Shown here: piece after piece, positions 41,967-50,912 of the stretch
Numbering within the stretch: position 1 is the stretch's first letter
How the letters are laid out: each line of letters starts with the position of its first letter
Assembly (NCBI GenBank): GCA_017548065.1
Contig: JAFYNQ010000041.1
Coordinates: 1 to 53,322 of the forward strand
Origin: Oscillospiraceae bacterium
GTDB lineage: Bacteria; Bacillota; Clostridia; Oscillospirales; Oscillospiraceae
Direction: 5' to 3'
Length of the DNA stretch: 53,322 bases
Position numbers and translations under genes: made by a program
The notes under the pieces: model-generated
Databases searched by the model: none
Seen by the model: only the letters and a program-made list of their open reading frames with translations
What the model was told of the DNA's origin: nothing

Positions 41967-43471
41967 TGAGACGGTTACTGCTTTGCGCCCTGGCGCTGTG
42001 TATCCTTTTCTCTGCCGTTCCCCTGGGCTATGCGGAAGCACCCGAGGGACTGGAGCAGCTGATCTACGAAAGCCACAAGTACAACCGGGAAGCAGACATT
42101 ACCGACTACAAGCTGACCTACGAGGAATTTGATGCCATTTTTGACAAAATGGCTGCAGAGGGCAAGCTCCCCTGGTATGCGGAGACCGGTTACAGCTACA
42201 GCTATAACGAGGTGTCCCAGCTTCTGCTGTCTGTTACCCCCATGGTAAGCGATCCCAAGGTCTATGACCGTACCCTCTATGCCCAGAAGCTGGCGGCATT
42301 CACGGAAAAATGCATTCTGCCGGGCATGACACCTTTGCAGATCGCACTTTCCGTTCACGATCAGCTTGCGCTGCATAATATTTACGATGAATCCCTGGCA
42401 AAAAATACCGGCTATGACCTGCTGGTACACGGCACCACTGTCTGCGCCGGTTATGCGAATCTGTACACCCAGATCCTCAACAGCGCCGGTGTCCCCTGCA
42501 TCACCGTCACCAGCGACGAAATGAATCATGCCTGGAACCTGGTGCAGCTGGACGGCAGCTGGTATCACGTGGACGTGACCTGGGACGATCCCACCGCCGA
42601 CATCTACGGACGTGTCCGCCACACCTATTTTCTGCTGACCGATGCGGAGATCAGTACCGGCGAAGAGCCGCACTACGGCTGGGATTCCGCCCTCCCCTGC
42701 ACCAACACCCGTTATGCGGATGCCTACTGGCGGAATGTAGAAAACCCCATTCTGTTTGAAAGCAGCAGCACCTCGTATCTTCTGCGCAACGAGGATTGGG
42801 ACAACTACATTTATCGTCGTGACGAAGCAACCGGGCAGGAGACTCTGCTGTTTTCCGACACCGACCACTATGTGGATGTGGATGACGGCGGCTATGCCTT
42901 CGTTCACCGTGGTCTTTCCCTGGCAGAGGGACGGCTTTACTTTAACCGCCAGGACACCATCTGCTCCATGAACACCGACGGCAGCGATGTGAAAACCGAA
43001 TATACATACGATACGAAAGCCAACAACCGGTTTATTTACGGCTTCTGGCTGGACGGCGACACCCTGCAGCTGTCACTGGCAAACAGAGACTACGAGACCG
43101 AAACCCGGCAGCAGACCCTGGCGCACCTCTCTGACCGTCATGTCCACAGCTTCACTGTCACCCAGCAGGCGCCTACCTGCATCGCAGAGGGCTACACACT
43201 CTCTGTGTGTGACTGCGGTCTGCAGGCAGAAAGCGACCACCTGCCCTCTGCCGGTCATGACCTGAAGGTATCTGCCAAAAAGGCTGCCACCTTCTTTGAA
43301 GCCGGCTACGAAGAGGGCTACTGCGTCAACTGTCAGCAGGAGACCTCCCAGGAGATCCCCAAGATCAACTTTGCTTTTTGGTTCCTGGACAACTACAAAT
43401 ATATGCTTATCGGACTGGGTGTGATCCTGCTGATCACCATTTTCTCCCCCTCCGGCAAGCGAAAAAAGTGA
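41966..43471 (+). CDS. Secreted transglutaminase-like (cysteine protease fold) protein
   Basis: 501 residues. A signal peptide (MRRLLLCALALCILFSAVPL) leads to a transglutaminase-like domain with the triad Cys in GTTVCAGYA, His in MNHAWN and Asp in YHVDVTWDD. A middle region resembles the DUF5050/beta-propeller-like repeats seen with such domains. Two Cys-rich segments follow (VCDCG and CVNCQQ), and the C-terminus ends in a membrane helix (MLIGLGVILLITIF) and basic tail. It would act outside the cell, perhaps on peptidoglycan peptides. The start overlaps the preceding stop codon (TAATG). Confidence 0.9.
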   Translation: MRRLLLCALALCILFSAVPLGYAEAPEGLEQLIYESHKYNREADITDYKLTYEEFDAIFDKMAAEGKLPWYAETGYSYSYNEVSQLLLSVTPMVSDPKVYDRTLYAQKLAAFTEKCILPGMTPLQIALSVHDQLALHNIYDESLAKNTGYDLLVHGTTVCAGYANLYTQILNSAGVPCITVTSDEMNHAWNLVQLDGSWYHVDVTWDDPTADIYGRVRHTYFLLTDAEISTGEEPHYGWDSALPCTNTRYADAYWRNVENPILFESSSTSYLLRNEDWDNYIYRRDEATGQETLLFSDTDHYVDVDDGGYAFVHRGLSLAEGRLYFNRQDTICSMNTDGSDVKTEYTYDTKANNRFIYGFWLDGDTLQLSLANRDYETETRQQTLAHLSDRHVHSFTVTQQAPTCIAEGYTLSVCDCGLQAESDHLPSAGHDLKVSAKKAATFFEAGYEEGYCVNCQQETSQEIPKINFAFWFLDNYKYMLIGLGVILLITIFSPSGKRKK

Positions 43472-43523
43472 AACCGATGGTTTCCATCACTGTTTATAAC
43501 ACGGTTTTAACAAAATTTTTCAG

Positions 43524-43580
43524 TTTATCTCATTTTTATCTCATTTGGCTGTTGATTTTTCCCCGTGGATAGAGTATCAT
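43524..43580 (+). promoter_or_regulatory. Promoter of metV-metF with an 11 bp tandem repeat upstream
   Basis: TTGATT at 43552-43557, 17 nt spacer, TATCAT at 43575-43580. Just upstream TTTATCTCATT occurs twice in direct tandem (43524-43534, 43535-43545), about one helical turn apart, as expected for an activator or repressor site. Confidence 0.6.
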
Positions 43581-43617
43581 ATTCTTTAGAAATTCTTACG
43601 AAAAGGAGATATTTTCT

Positions 43618-44268
43618 ATGATCATTACCCAAAAGAAACCGATTGAAGAAGTTATGGCAATGGTCGGCGAGGCAAAGACCGTGGCAATCGTTGGCTGCGG
43701 CAGCTGCGCTACCGCTTGTCAGACCGGCGGCGAAGCACAGATCGCTGAGCTGACTGCCATTCTGGAGCAGGCAGGCAAGAAGGTGGTGGGTACCACCATC
43801 GCTGACTACTGCTGCATGAACCTGGGCGTTAAGGCCAAGATGAAGCCCATCGTAGCTGCTAACCCCGATTGCGTCATCTGCATGAGCTGCGGTGACGGCG
43901 TGCAGTGTGTTGCCAAGAATGCCGGCAACGCTCCCGTTTATCCCTCCAACGACACCATGTACCTGGGCGAGGCTGTCCGTTTTGGTGTTTGGGAAGAAGC
44001 TTGCCGCTTCTGCGGTCAGTGTGTGCTGGGCTCCACCGGCGCTATCTGCCCCATCACCCAGTGCGCAAAGAGCCTGGTCAACGGCCCCTGCGGCGGTCAG
44101 AAGAACGGCAAGTGCGAGGTCAATCCCGAGAATCCCTGCGCATGGATCAAGATCTACGAGCGTCTGCAGGCTACCGGCCAGCTGGATAAGCTGACCCAGG
44201 CACGTCCCGACAAGGGCTACGAGAAGGTAGCATATCCCAGAACTATCAGCTTGAGGGGGAAGAAGTAA
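43618..44268 (+). CDS. MetV-like partner subunit of methylene-tetrahydrofolate reductase
   Basis: 216 residues of the MTHFR_C (methylene-THF reductase C-terminal) family. Many cysteines suggest Fe-S or zinc binding: VGCGSCATACQTGG, CMSCGDG, CRFCGQCVLGSTG and NGPCGGQKNGKCEV. In acetogens MetV works with MetF and often an electron-transfer partner in the Wood-Ljungdahl pathway. The gene overlaps metF by one base. AAAGGAGAT precedes the ATG. Confidence 0.9.
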   Translation: MIITQKKPIEEVMAMVGEAKTVAIVGCGSCATACQTGGEAQIAELTAILEQAGKKVVGTTIADYCCMNLGVKAKMKPIVAANPDCVICMSCGDGVQCVAKNAGNAPVYPSNDTMYLGEAVRFGVWEEACRFCGQCVLGSTGAICPITQCAKSLVNGPCGGQKNGKCEVNPENPCAWIKIYERLQATGQLDKLTQARPDKGYEKVAYPRTISLRGKK

Positions 44269-45191
44269 TGAGCAATCTGAAAGAAGCACTGGAATCCGGC
44301 AAGTTTGGCGTAACTGCCGAAATGGCACCCCCCAAGGGTTATGACTTTACCGAGCAGATGGAAGCTGCCGAGCTTCTCCGTGGTAAGGTTCACGCTGTTA
44401 ACGTTACTGACATGCAGAGCGCATGCCTGAAGGCCACCGGCCTGGGTCTGTGCATCAAGCTGAAGCAGGCAGGCATTGATCCCATCCTGCAGATGACCGG
44501 CCGTGACCGTAACCGTATGGCAATCATGGGCGACATCCTGGCTGCTGCCGGCTTCGGCATTGACACCATGCTGGCTCTGACCGGCGACCACCCCGTGGTT
44601 GGTGACTGCAAGGACTCCAAGCCCGTTTATGACCTGGACTCCGTGGGCATCCTGAACATGCTGTCCAAGATGGAGGAAACCGGTCTGGACTGCGGTGGCA
44701 ACGAGATCGTGGGCGGCGCTCCCAAGTTCTACAAGGGCGCTTCCGTTACCCCTCTGTATGACCCCATGTTCCTGCAGGTGAACAAGCTGCGTCAGAAGGT
44801 AGAGGCCGGCGCTATGTACATTCAGACCCAGGGCATCTTTGACCTGGACGTGCTGAAGCGCTTCCTGGAGGAAGTGGACAAGGCCGGTATCAAGACCCAC
44901 ATTATGGCCGGTATCATCCCCCTGAAGGGCGCCGGTGGTGCTAAGTACATGAACCAGAATGTTCCCGGCATCGCTGTTCCTCAGGACATGATCGACAAGC
45001 TGGAAGCCGCTGCTGCCGAAGGCAAGGAAAAGGGCATCAAGGGTCTGCCTGCAAAGCTGGGCATGGAGATGGCTGCAGAGATGATCGCAAAGATCAAGGA
45101 CGAGAAGCTCTGCGACGGTGTCCACGTCATGGCAATCGGCGCCGAAAAGTCCGTTCCCACCATCCTGGAAATGGCCGGCGTTACTGTGTAA
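44268..45191 (+). CDS. metF: Methylenetetrahydrofolate reductase MetF
   Basis: 307 residues, a normal MTHFR barrel. FGVTAEMAPPKG with the catalytic Glu, LALTGDHP (flavin region) and AGIIPLKGAGGAKYMNQNVPG are the visible motifs. It reduces methylene-THF to methyl-THF for methionine synthesis or the methyl branch of the Wood-Ljungdahl pathway. It is translationally coupled to the MetV-like subunit. A strong terminator follows. Confidence 0.95.
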   Translation: MSNLKEALESGKFGVTAEMAPPKGYDFTEQMEAAELLRGKVHAVNVTDMQSACLKATGLGLCIKLKQAGIDPILQMTGRDRNRMAIMGDILAAAGFGIDTMLALTGDHPVVGDCKDSKPVYDLDSVGILNMLSKMEETGLDCGGNEIVGGAPKFYKGASVTPLYDPMFLQVNKLRQKVEAGAMYIQTQGIFDLDVLKRFLEEVDKAGIKTHIMAGIIPLKGAGGAKYMNQNVPGIAVPQDMIDKLEAAAAEGKEKGIKGLPAKLGMEMAAEMIAKIKDEKLCDGVHVMAIGAEKSVPTILEMAGVTV

Positions 45192-45203
45192 TTCCATACA
45201 AAT

Positions 45204-45229
45204 AGCCGCTGCGGTTTTCTGCAGCGGCT
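45204..45229 (+). terminator. Terminator after metF
   Basis: AGCCGCTGC (45204-45212) pairs with GCAGCGGCT (45221-45229), and TTTTCTTTT follows. Confidence 0.9.
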
Positions 45230-45261
45230 TTTCTTTTGCCGGGAGGCTGCATTTCTTTTTA

Positions 45262-45290
45262 TTGACGAATGGGAAAACTGTGGGTAAAAT
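45262..45290 (+). promoter_or_regulatory. Promoter of the branching enzyme gene
   Basis: TTGACG at 45262-45267, 17 nt spacer, TAAAAT at 45285-45290. Confidence 0.65.
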
Positions 45291-45319
45291 AAGGGTATAC
45301 TGAAATGGGAGGTGAGAGT

Positions 45320-47272
45320 GTGTACAAGCTTTTGAAAAAAGATCCGCAGCTGCGGCATTTTGAAAAGGATATCCGGCTGCGCATGGCAAACTATGCCCAA
45401 AAGCTGGCCTCCCTTTGCGGTGACGGCACACTTTCGGACTTTGCCAACGGGCATAAGTATTTCGGCTTCCATCAGCAAGACGGCGGCTGGTACTACCGGG
45501 AGTGGGCGCCGGGTGCGGAAAGATTATATCTTACCGGTGATTTCTGCAACTGGGAGCGGTATGCCCATCCCATGGAGAAGCTGGAAGACGGCGTTTTTCA
45601 GCTGTTTTTGCCCGGAGAGACTGCCCTTTGGGACGGCTGCACCGTCATGACCGTTGTGGTCAGCGGTGGGCAGGAGCTGGAGCGTGTTCCTCTGTATGCC
45701 ACCCGTGTGGTGCAGGATCCCGCAAACTACAGCTGGAATGCTGTGATCCACCATGCGCCGCCCTTCCCCTGGACAGATGAAAAATTCAAGCCCAAAAAGA
45801 AGCTGTTTATTTACGAGTGCCACATCGGCATGGCCCAGGAAGAGGGAAAAGTCGGCAGCTACGAGGAATTTCGGTTAAACATTCTGCCCCGTGTGAAGGC
45901 GCTGGGCTATAACACCTTGCAGATCATGGCCATTATGGAGCATCCCTACTATGCATCCTTCGGCTACCAGGTGACCAATTTCTTTGCCCCCTCCTCCCGG
46001 TTCGGCACGCCGGAGGCGCTGAAAAAGCTCATTAACACCGCCCACAAAATGGGCATTGCTGTGCTGCTGGATGTGGTACATTCCCATGCCTGCACCAACA
46101 CCCGTGAGGGCATCAACGAGTTTGACGGCACGGTGTACCAATTTTTCCACGAAGGCGCCCGGGGCGACCACAGCGCCTGGGGTACCAAGTGCTTCAACTA
46201 CGGCAAAAACCAGGTGATCCACTTCCTGCTGTCCAACCTGAAATACTGGCTGGAGGAATATCACTTTGACGGCTTCCGCTTTGACGGTGTCACCTCCATG
46301 CTGTACCACAATCACGGTCTGGGTGAGTCCTTTGACTGCCCCGAAAAATATTTTTCCATGAACACCGACACCGAGGCAGTGACCTATCTGCAGCTTGCCG
46401 CCACCCTGGTGAAAGCAGTGAAGCCCCACGGGATCCTGATTTCCGAGGACATGTCTGCCATGCCCGGTATGTGCCTGCCGATCAAGGACGGCGGTATCGG
46501 CTTTGACTACCGTCTTGCCATGGGTGAGCCGGATCTGTGGATCCGCCTGGTGAAAGACGTGCCGGACGAAATGTGGGATATGCACAAGCTCTGCTATGAA
46601 ATGACGGTGCGCAGACCCGGCGAAAAGGTCATCGGCTACTGCGAGTCCCATGACCAGGCGCTGGTGGGCGACAAGACCTTGATGTTCCGCCTCTGCGACA
46701 AGGAAATGTACACCGCCATGGACAAACAGAGCCAAAGCCTGATCATTGACCGGGGCATGGCGCTGCACAAGCTGCTGCGGCTGCTGACCATGACCCTGGG
46801 TGGTGAGGGCTATCTCACTTTTATGGGCAACGAATTCGGACACCCGGAGTGGATCGATTTCCCCCGGGAAGGCAACGGCTGGAGCTATCACCACTGCCGC
46901 CGCCAGTGGAGTCTGGCAGAGGATCCGGCGCTGCGGTTCGGTGACCTGCTGGCATTTGAGAAGGAAATGGTTGCCATGGCAAAGAAGCTGCGTGTCATAG
47001 GCGGCAAGGGACAGATCCTTGCTGTGGACAACCAGGCAAAAACCATCGTCTATCAAAAGGGCAATGGCATTTTTGCCTTCAATTTCCACCCCACCGACTC
47101 CTACGAAGGCTTCCGTCTCCCGGTTGCAGGGGGTGACTATCAGGTAGTGCTGTCCTCCGACGATTTTGCCTTCGGCGGTCAGGGACGCATCTGGCACGAA
47201 TGCTATCACGCAGACAAAGACGGTCTGCAGCTGTACCTGCCTGCCCGGACGGCAGTGGTACTGAAACGCTGA
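45320..47272 (+). CDS. glgB: 1,4-alpha-glucan branching enzyme, eukaryote-like GlgB type
   Basis: 650 residues from a GTG at 45320, with GGGAGG 7 nt upstream; an ATG at 45305 overlaps that site. An N-terminal CBM48-like domain (YREWAPGAERLYLTGDFCNW) precedes the GH13 barrel: DVVHSH, FDGFRFDGVTSM with the nucleophile Asp, LISEDMSAMPG with the acid/base Glu and YCESHDQ. The layout is of the eukaryotic-type branching enzymes also found in Clostridia. It introduces alpha-1,6 branches in glycogen. No other glycogen genes are adjacent. It ends at a split terminator. Confidence 0.95.
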   Translation: MYKLLKKDPQLRHFEKDIRLRMANYAQKLASLCGDGTLSDFANGHKYFGFHQQDGGWYYREWAPGAERLYLTGDFCNWERYAHPMEKLEDGVFQLFLPGETALWDGCTVMTVVVSGGQELERVPLYATRVVQDPANYSWNAVIHHAPPFPWTDEKFKPKKKLFIYECHIGMAQEEGKVGSYEEFRLNILPRVKALGYNTLQIMAIMEHPYYASFGYQVTNFFAPSSRFGTPEALKKLINTAHKMGIAVLLDVVHSHACTNTREGINEFDGTVYQFFHEGARGDHSAWGTKCFNYGKNQVIHFLLSNLKYWLEEYHFDGFRFDGVTSMLYHNHGLGESFDCPEKYFSMNTDTEAVTYLQLAATLVKAVKPHGILISEDMSAMPGMCLPIKDGGIGFDYRLAMGEPDLWIRLVKDVPDEMWDMHKLCYEMTVRRPGEKVIGYCESHDQALVGDKTLMFRLCDKEMYTAMDKQSQSLIIDRGMALHKLLRLLTMTLGGEGYLTFMGNEFGHPEWIDFPREGNGWSYHHCRRQWSLAEDPALRFGDLLAFEKEMVAMAKKLRVIGGKGQILAVDNQAKTIVYQKGNGIFAFNFHPTDSYEGFRLPVAGGDYQVVLSSDDFAFGGQGRIWHECYHADKDGLQLYLPARTAVVLKR

Positions 47273-47276
47273 AAAT

Positions 47277-47668
47277 ACCCCCCGATGCTTAGCGTGATAC
47301 TCTTAACGGAGTATCACGCAACTCTATTCGCCTGACGGCGAGTTATATTGCTTCGCAGTGATATTATGCTACGCATAGTGATATTGTCCTGCGGACAGTT
47401 TATGGCGAATAGAATATCACGAAACCGATAGGTTTCATATCACTTTCGCAAAGCGAAAATATCACGCTGACTTTAGTCAGCATATCACTTATCAGACAAA
47501 AAGAAAGAGAAGACTCGTTATGATACGAATCTTCTCTTTTTTGTTGTTAATGGGTTTGGGCTACTGTCCAAGTGCATTTGTACTTACAAATGCGATGCTG
47601 GTTCTTAGCGGAATTTGAAAGAATTCTATTTTCTCCCATAAGAACAACACACATTTCCATCGGGGGGT
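47277..47668. repeat. Mosaic of small hairpins inserted in a convergent terminator
   Basis: The outer arms ACCCCCCGATG (47277-47287) and CATCGGGGGGT (47658-47668) are perfect inverted repeats that abut the stop codons of both flanking genes. Between them are GCGTGATACTC/GAGTATCACGC (47292-47319), CTATTCGCC/GGCGAATAG (47324-47332, 47404-47412), and GTGATATT boxes (47358, 47378) facing ATATCAC boxes (47414, 47437, 47459, 47482). The gaps between boxes each hold a 4-6 bp hairpin such as GAAACC/GGTTTC and GCTGAC/GTCAGC. A terminator-like hairpin (47506-47537 with T6) and GCATTTGT/ACAAATGC (47574-47593) follow. No protein is encoded. Confidence 0.85.
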
Positions 47669-47672
47669 TGTC

Positions 47673-48686
47673 TTATTCTGTCATCACATAATCGTTCAGT
47701 ATCTGTAAGGTATCGTCCAGCTTATCATTGAACAAGGGGCTGCCAAACACACCGATGATATATCTATGCCCTTCAATATCAAAGGCAGAGAGCAAGCAGC
47801 TGCCGGCGGCATCTGTCTGCCCGGTCTTCAGTCCGATGGCATAGGGACAGTAATAATCTGTCTCCGGGTTTACCAGCAGATTGGTGTTGATCCATTCCTT
47901 TTCGCTGCCAACCACCGGCTGCACTGTGGCCTTGGGGATGGAAGCGTACTGCATGATGGTCTCATTTTCCAGCGCCAGCTTTGCCACCGTCACCAGATCG
48001 GTGAAATTGGTGTAATGTCCCTCGCTGTGGTAACCGTCGGGATTTTCATACTGTGTGCCGGTCATACCCAATTCCTCTGCCTGGCGGTTCATTTCCATCA
48101 CAAAGGTCTCCACCGCCGCATCAATATCCAAAGAGGGATTGCCTGCCACCTCCCGACCAGCCTCGGTGGCGATCATGTAGGCAGCATCGTTGCCGCTGGG
48201 CATCAGCATGCCCTGCACCAGCATTTCCACCGTCATCACATCGCCGTCCTCCAGCTTGGCAGTGGAGGCATCCTCCGGGATCCGCTCCAGGATGCTGCCG
48301 GCTGTCAGCTGCCACTGGGGGTCCAGGTACTGCAGTGCCACATGGATGGCAAACAGCTTTGTGATACTGGCAGGCCAGATACGCTCCTGGGGATCTCCCA
48401 GCAGGTATGTAAATTCTTCCTTTTGCAGATCATAGACAAAAGCCTTGGTTGCCGTCAGCTCCCGCTCCTCGGGATACGTCACCCAGGTAATGGGAGGCAT
48501 CTCAAAGGGCTCTGTGGGTTCTGTGGTAGGCTCCGTTGTAGGCTCTGTGGTTGCCTCGGTGGTTACCGCCTCCTCACCGAAATCCGGCTTGGGAAGCAGA
48601 CCCACCGTAGCATCCAGGTATGCCACCGCCGCCACTGCCACCAGCAGCACCAGCACAATGATCTCCAGCACCAACCATTTTTTCAT
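47673..48686 (-). CDS. Membrane-anchored D-alanyl-D-alanine carboxypeptidase
   Basis: 337 residues. An N-terminal membrane anchor (WLVLEIIVLVLLVAVAAVAY) is followed by a Thr/Glu/Pro linker with repeated TTEP units (about 42-58). The serine peptidase motifs are SITK, SGND and KTG in GLKTGQTD. It is of the DacA/VanY-like serine type and trims peptidoglycan peptides outside the membrane. It follows galactokinase by 13 bp on the same strand, so they are probably co-transcribed without an obvious functional link. Confidence 0.92.
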   Translation of the reverse strand: MKKWLVLEIIVLVLLVAVAAVAYLDATVGLLPKPDFGEEAVTTEATTEPTTEPTTEPTEPFEMPPITWVTYPEERELTATKAFVYDLQKEEFTYLLGDPQERIWPASITKLFAIHVALQYLDPQWQLTAGSILERIPEDASTAKLEDGDVMTVEMLVQGMLMPSGNDAAYMIATEAGREVAGNPSLDIDAAVETFVMEMNRQAEELGMTGTQYENPDGYHSEGHYTNFTDLVTVAKLALENETIMQYASIPKATVQPVVGSEKEWINTNLLVNPETDYYCPYAIGLKTGQTDAAGSCLLSAFDIEGHRYIIGVFGSPLFNDKLDDTLQILNDYVMTE

Positions 48687-48699
48687 AGCTTACCTCGCA

Positions 48700-49893
48700 T
48701 CAAAACATTTCTACGCCGCCCTCATTGCGGATGGACAGCACATGGCAGGCGCCTTCGCCCAGGGCATTTTCAATTCCCTTGCAGAAATCCTCCAGAATAT
48801 CCACAGGCACAAAAGCCTGCACCGTACCGGCAAAGCCACCGCCATGGACACGGAAGCCGCCACGGCCTGCCAGGTATCGGTCGCACAGCGCCAGGGCAAT
48901 TGCCACGTCCTGATGCGCCTTATAGCCTGCAGGGATCACGTTCTGCAAATACATATAAGAGCTGTAGCCGCTTTCCTTCATCAGCTGCAGGTAACGGTCA
49001 AAGTCACCCTGCTCCAGCGCCGCTACCTGCATAGGCACACGGGCATTCTCCTTGAAGAAATGCACCGCACGCATCACAGCACGGTCACCGCAGCGCTGCC
49101 GCAGCTGAGGGATGGCAGCATAAAAGGCTTCCTCATCCACATCCCGAAGCACCGACTTGTGAAAGTAATCGCAAATGGCCTTCATTTCAGCCGGAACGGC
49201 TGCATATTCGTCAGTCAGGTCTGCGTGGCTTGCCCGGGTATCAATGATGCACAGCGCATGACCGCAATCAGCAAAATCAAAGTCCACCTTCTGCAGTCTG
49301 GGGTTGCCGGGGGAGCAGAAATCCATACGTACCATGCCGCCCACCGCAGATGCCATCTGATCCATGAGGCCGCAGGGCTTTCCGAAATAATCACGCTCGG
49401 CATACTGCGCTACCATGGCGATCTCCGGCTGTGACACATGACCGCCGAAGAACAGATGGTTCATGATCGTACCCATCAGCACCTCAAAGGCGGCAGAGGA
49501 GCTGAGTCCCGAGCCCGGCAGCACTGTGGATTCCACGTAAGCATCAAAGCCGGACACCATGCAGCCCAGCTGCTCAAACCGTGCCGCCACGCCACGGATC
49601 AGCGCCGCAGTTGTGTTGATCTCTTCCCTTTTGGGGCGCAGATCCTGCAATGACACCTGGCAAAGGGGGTAGCCCTTGGACTGCACACGGATGGTATCGC
49701 TGCACGTCATGCGCACAGCTGCCCGGGTATCCAGGTTCACCGCCGCTGCCAGCACCATGCCATGCTGATGGTCTGTATGGTTGCCGCTGAGCTCTGTGCG
49801 ACCGGGGGCAGAAAAATATCGCTGGGGCGCACAGCCAAAGGCCGCTTCAAAGCCCTGCTGCAATGCTGCCCTGGTTTCTTGTGTCAACTTCAT
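48700..49893 (-). CDS. galK: Galactokinase
   Basis: 397 residues of the GHMP kinase family. The galactokinase signature reads GRTELSGNHTDHQHG, the ATP-binding loop is LPGSGLSSSAAFEVL, and motif 3 is HGGGFAGTVQAFVP. It phosphorylates galactose at C1 in the Leloir pathway. No other gal genes are adjacent. The start at 49893 is preceded by GAAGAAGGGG; a long in-frame extension upstream covers the promoter and is rejected. Confidence 0.95.
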   Translation of the reverse strand: MKLTQETRAALQQGFEAAFGCAPQRYFSAPGRTELSGNHTDHQHGMVLAAAVNLDTRAAVRMTCSDTIRVQSKGYPLCQVSLQDLRPKREEINTTAALIRGVAARFEQLGCMVSGFDAYVESTVLPGSGLSSSAAFEVLMGTIMNHLFFGGHVSQPEIAMVAQYAERDYFGKPCGLMDQMASAVGGMVRMDFCSPGNPRLQKVDFDFADCGHALCIIDTRASHADLTDEYAAVPAEMKAICDYFHKSVLRDVDEEAFYAAIPQLRQRCGDRAVMRAVHFFKENARVPMQVAALEQGDFDRYLQLMKESGYSSYMYLQNVIPAGYKAHQDVAIALALCDRYLAGRGGFRVHGGGFAGTVQAFVPVDILEDFCKGIENALGEGACHVLSIRNEGGVEMF

Positions 49894-49927
49894 GGAAACC
49901 CCTTCTTCCAAACAAATTTCTTCGGAT

Positions 49928-49956
49928 ATTATAGCAGAACTTGCCGCTATCGTAAA
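49928..49956 (-). promoter_or_regulatory. Promoter of galK
   Basis: Read leftward: TTTACG (49956-49951), 17 nt spacer, perfect TATAAT (49933-49928). Confidence 0.7.
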
Positions 49957-49973
49957 GTATTTTTCAAAAAAAC

Positions 49974-50048
49974 AAGCAGACCGACCTCCGCACCCTTGCC
50001 GCTGCAAGCTTTGCAGTGACAAAGATACCGGAACAAATCGGTCTGCTT
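49974..50048 (-). terminator. Long-stem terminator of the nifS-nifU-rrf2 operon
   Basis: AAGCAGACCGA (49974-49984) pairs with TCGGTCTGCTT (50038-50048), enclosing a ~53 nt loop with its own GCTGCAA/TTGCAGT hairpin. Read leftward a GTTTTTTTG follows. The unusually large loop suggests that a small element was inserted in a simpler terminator. Confidence 0.75.
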
Positions 50049-50052
50049 TTTC

Positions 50053-50460
50053 TTACTGATCTTTCAAAAGATCTGCCAGGGTAATGCCTTCAAAGAAGGC
50101 TTCTACCATGCTGTCCAGCTTCTCCCACATGGGCAGGGTGTGACAGCAGGTGGCACGGGAGCAGGCAGAGGGACCCTGGGTGGTGCAGGATACGGTGTTC
50201 AGGCTGCCTTCCGTCAGCTTCAAGATGCTGCCGACGGTGTACTCCTCCGGCTTTCGGTTCAGCCGGTAGCCGCCGCCCTTGCCGTGTGCCGCATCTACAA
50301 AACCAGCCTTACTCAAGGTGGTCATAATGGCCTCCAGATATTTCTGGCTGATGCCTTCTGCCTCTGCGATCTCTTTCAGCGGAATGTACCCTTCGTTCCC
50401 ATGCAGCACGAAGTATACCATCACCCGCAGGGCATAGCGCCCTTTTGTGGATACGATCAT
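50053..50460 (-). CDS. Rrf2-family Fe-S sensing regulator (IscR-like)
   Basis: 135 residues. An N-terminal winged helix (TKGRYALRVMVYFVLHG, then ISQKYLEAIMTTLSKAG) and a C-terminal cluster-binding segment with Cys92, Cys100, Cys105, Cys106 and His107. The spacing is close to the three Cys plus His that hold the [2Fe-2S] cluster in IscR. It should sense Fe-S supply and repress the isc-like genes. It is last in the operon and overlaps nifU by 4 bp. Likely operator boxes lie at the operon promoter. Confidence 0.93.
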   Translation of the reverse strand: MIVSTKGRYALRVMVYFVLHGNEGYIPLKEIAEAEGISQKYLEAIMTTLSKAGFVDAAHGKGGGYRLNRKPEEYTVGSILKLTEGSLNTVSCTTQGPSACSRATCCHTLPMWEKLDSMVEAFFEGITLADLLKDQ

Positions 50461-50888
50461 TCGTGACAGTGTGCGCAGTTGGCGCAGTCGGGGAACTGGC
50501 TCTTGTCATAGGGGATGCCGTTCTTTTCGTAGTAGTCCTTCAGTGCGGACTTGATGGCCTCCTCTGCCAGCACAGAGCAGTGCAGCTTGTGGGCAGGCAG
50601 ACCCTCCAGTGCCTCGGCAACTGCCTTGTTGGTCAGCGCCATGGCATCGGCAATGGACTTGCCCTTGATCATCTCTGTAGCCATGGAGGAAGAAGCAATG
50701 GCGCTGCCGCAGCCAAAGGTCTCAAACTTCACATCTACAATGATATCGTTTTCAATCTTCAGGTAGATCTTCATGATATCGCCGCACTTGGCGTTGCCGA
50801 CCTCGCCCACGCCGTCGGCATTCTCAATCACACCCACATTCCGGGGATGCATAAAATGATCCATAACAACTTCAGAATACAAAGCCAT
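50457..50888 (-). CDS. NifU/IscU-like Fe-S scaffold protein
   Basis: 143 residues. The scaffold cysteines are in NAKCGD, TFGCGSAIASSS and LHCSVLAEEAI, with the Asp of CGD. A C-terminal Cys-rich tail (CANCAHCHE) goes beyond the usual IscU core. It accepts sulfur from the adjacent cysteine desulfurase and builds Fe-S clusters in the cytosol. It lies between nifS and rrf2. GGAG is upstream of the ATG. Confidence 0.95.
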   Translation of the reverse strand: MALYSEVVMDHFMHPRNVGVIENADGVGEVGNAKCGDIMKIYLKIENDIIVDVKFETFGCGSAIASSSMATEMIKGKSIADAMALTNKAVAEALEGLPAHKLHCSVLAEEAIKSALKDYYEKNGIPYDKSQFPDCANCAHCHE

Positions 50889-50912
50889 ATTATATATCTC
50901 CTATCGTTTAAA

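Noticed and set aside
47277-47668. Ordinary MITE with 11 bp terminal inverted repeats
   Set aside because: The arms abut two stop codons and match the style of a nearby intact convergent terminator, so a split terminator fits better. Other copies would decide this.
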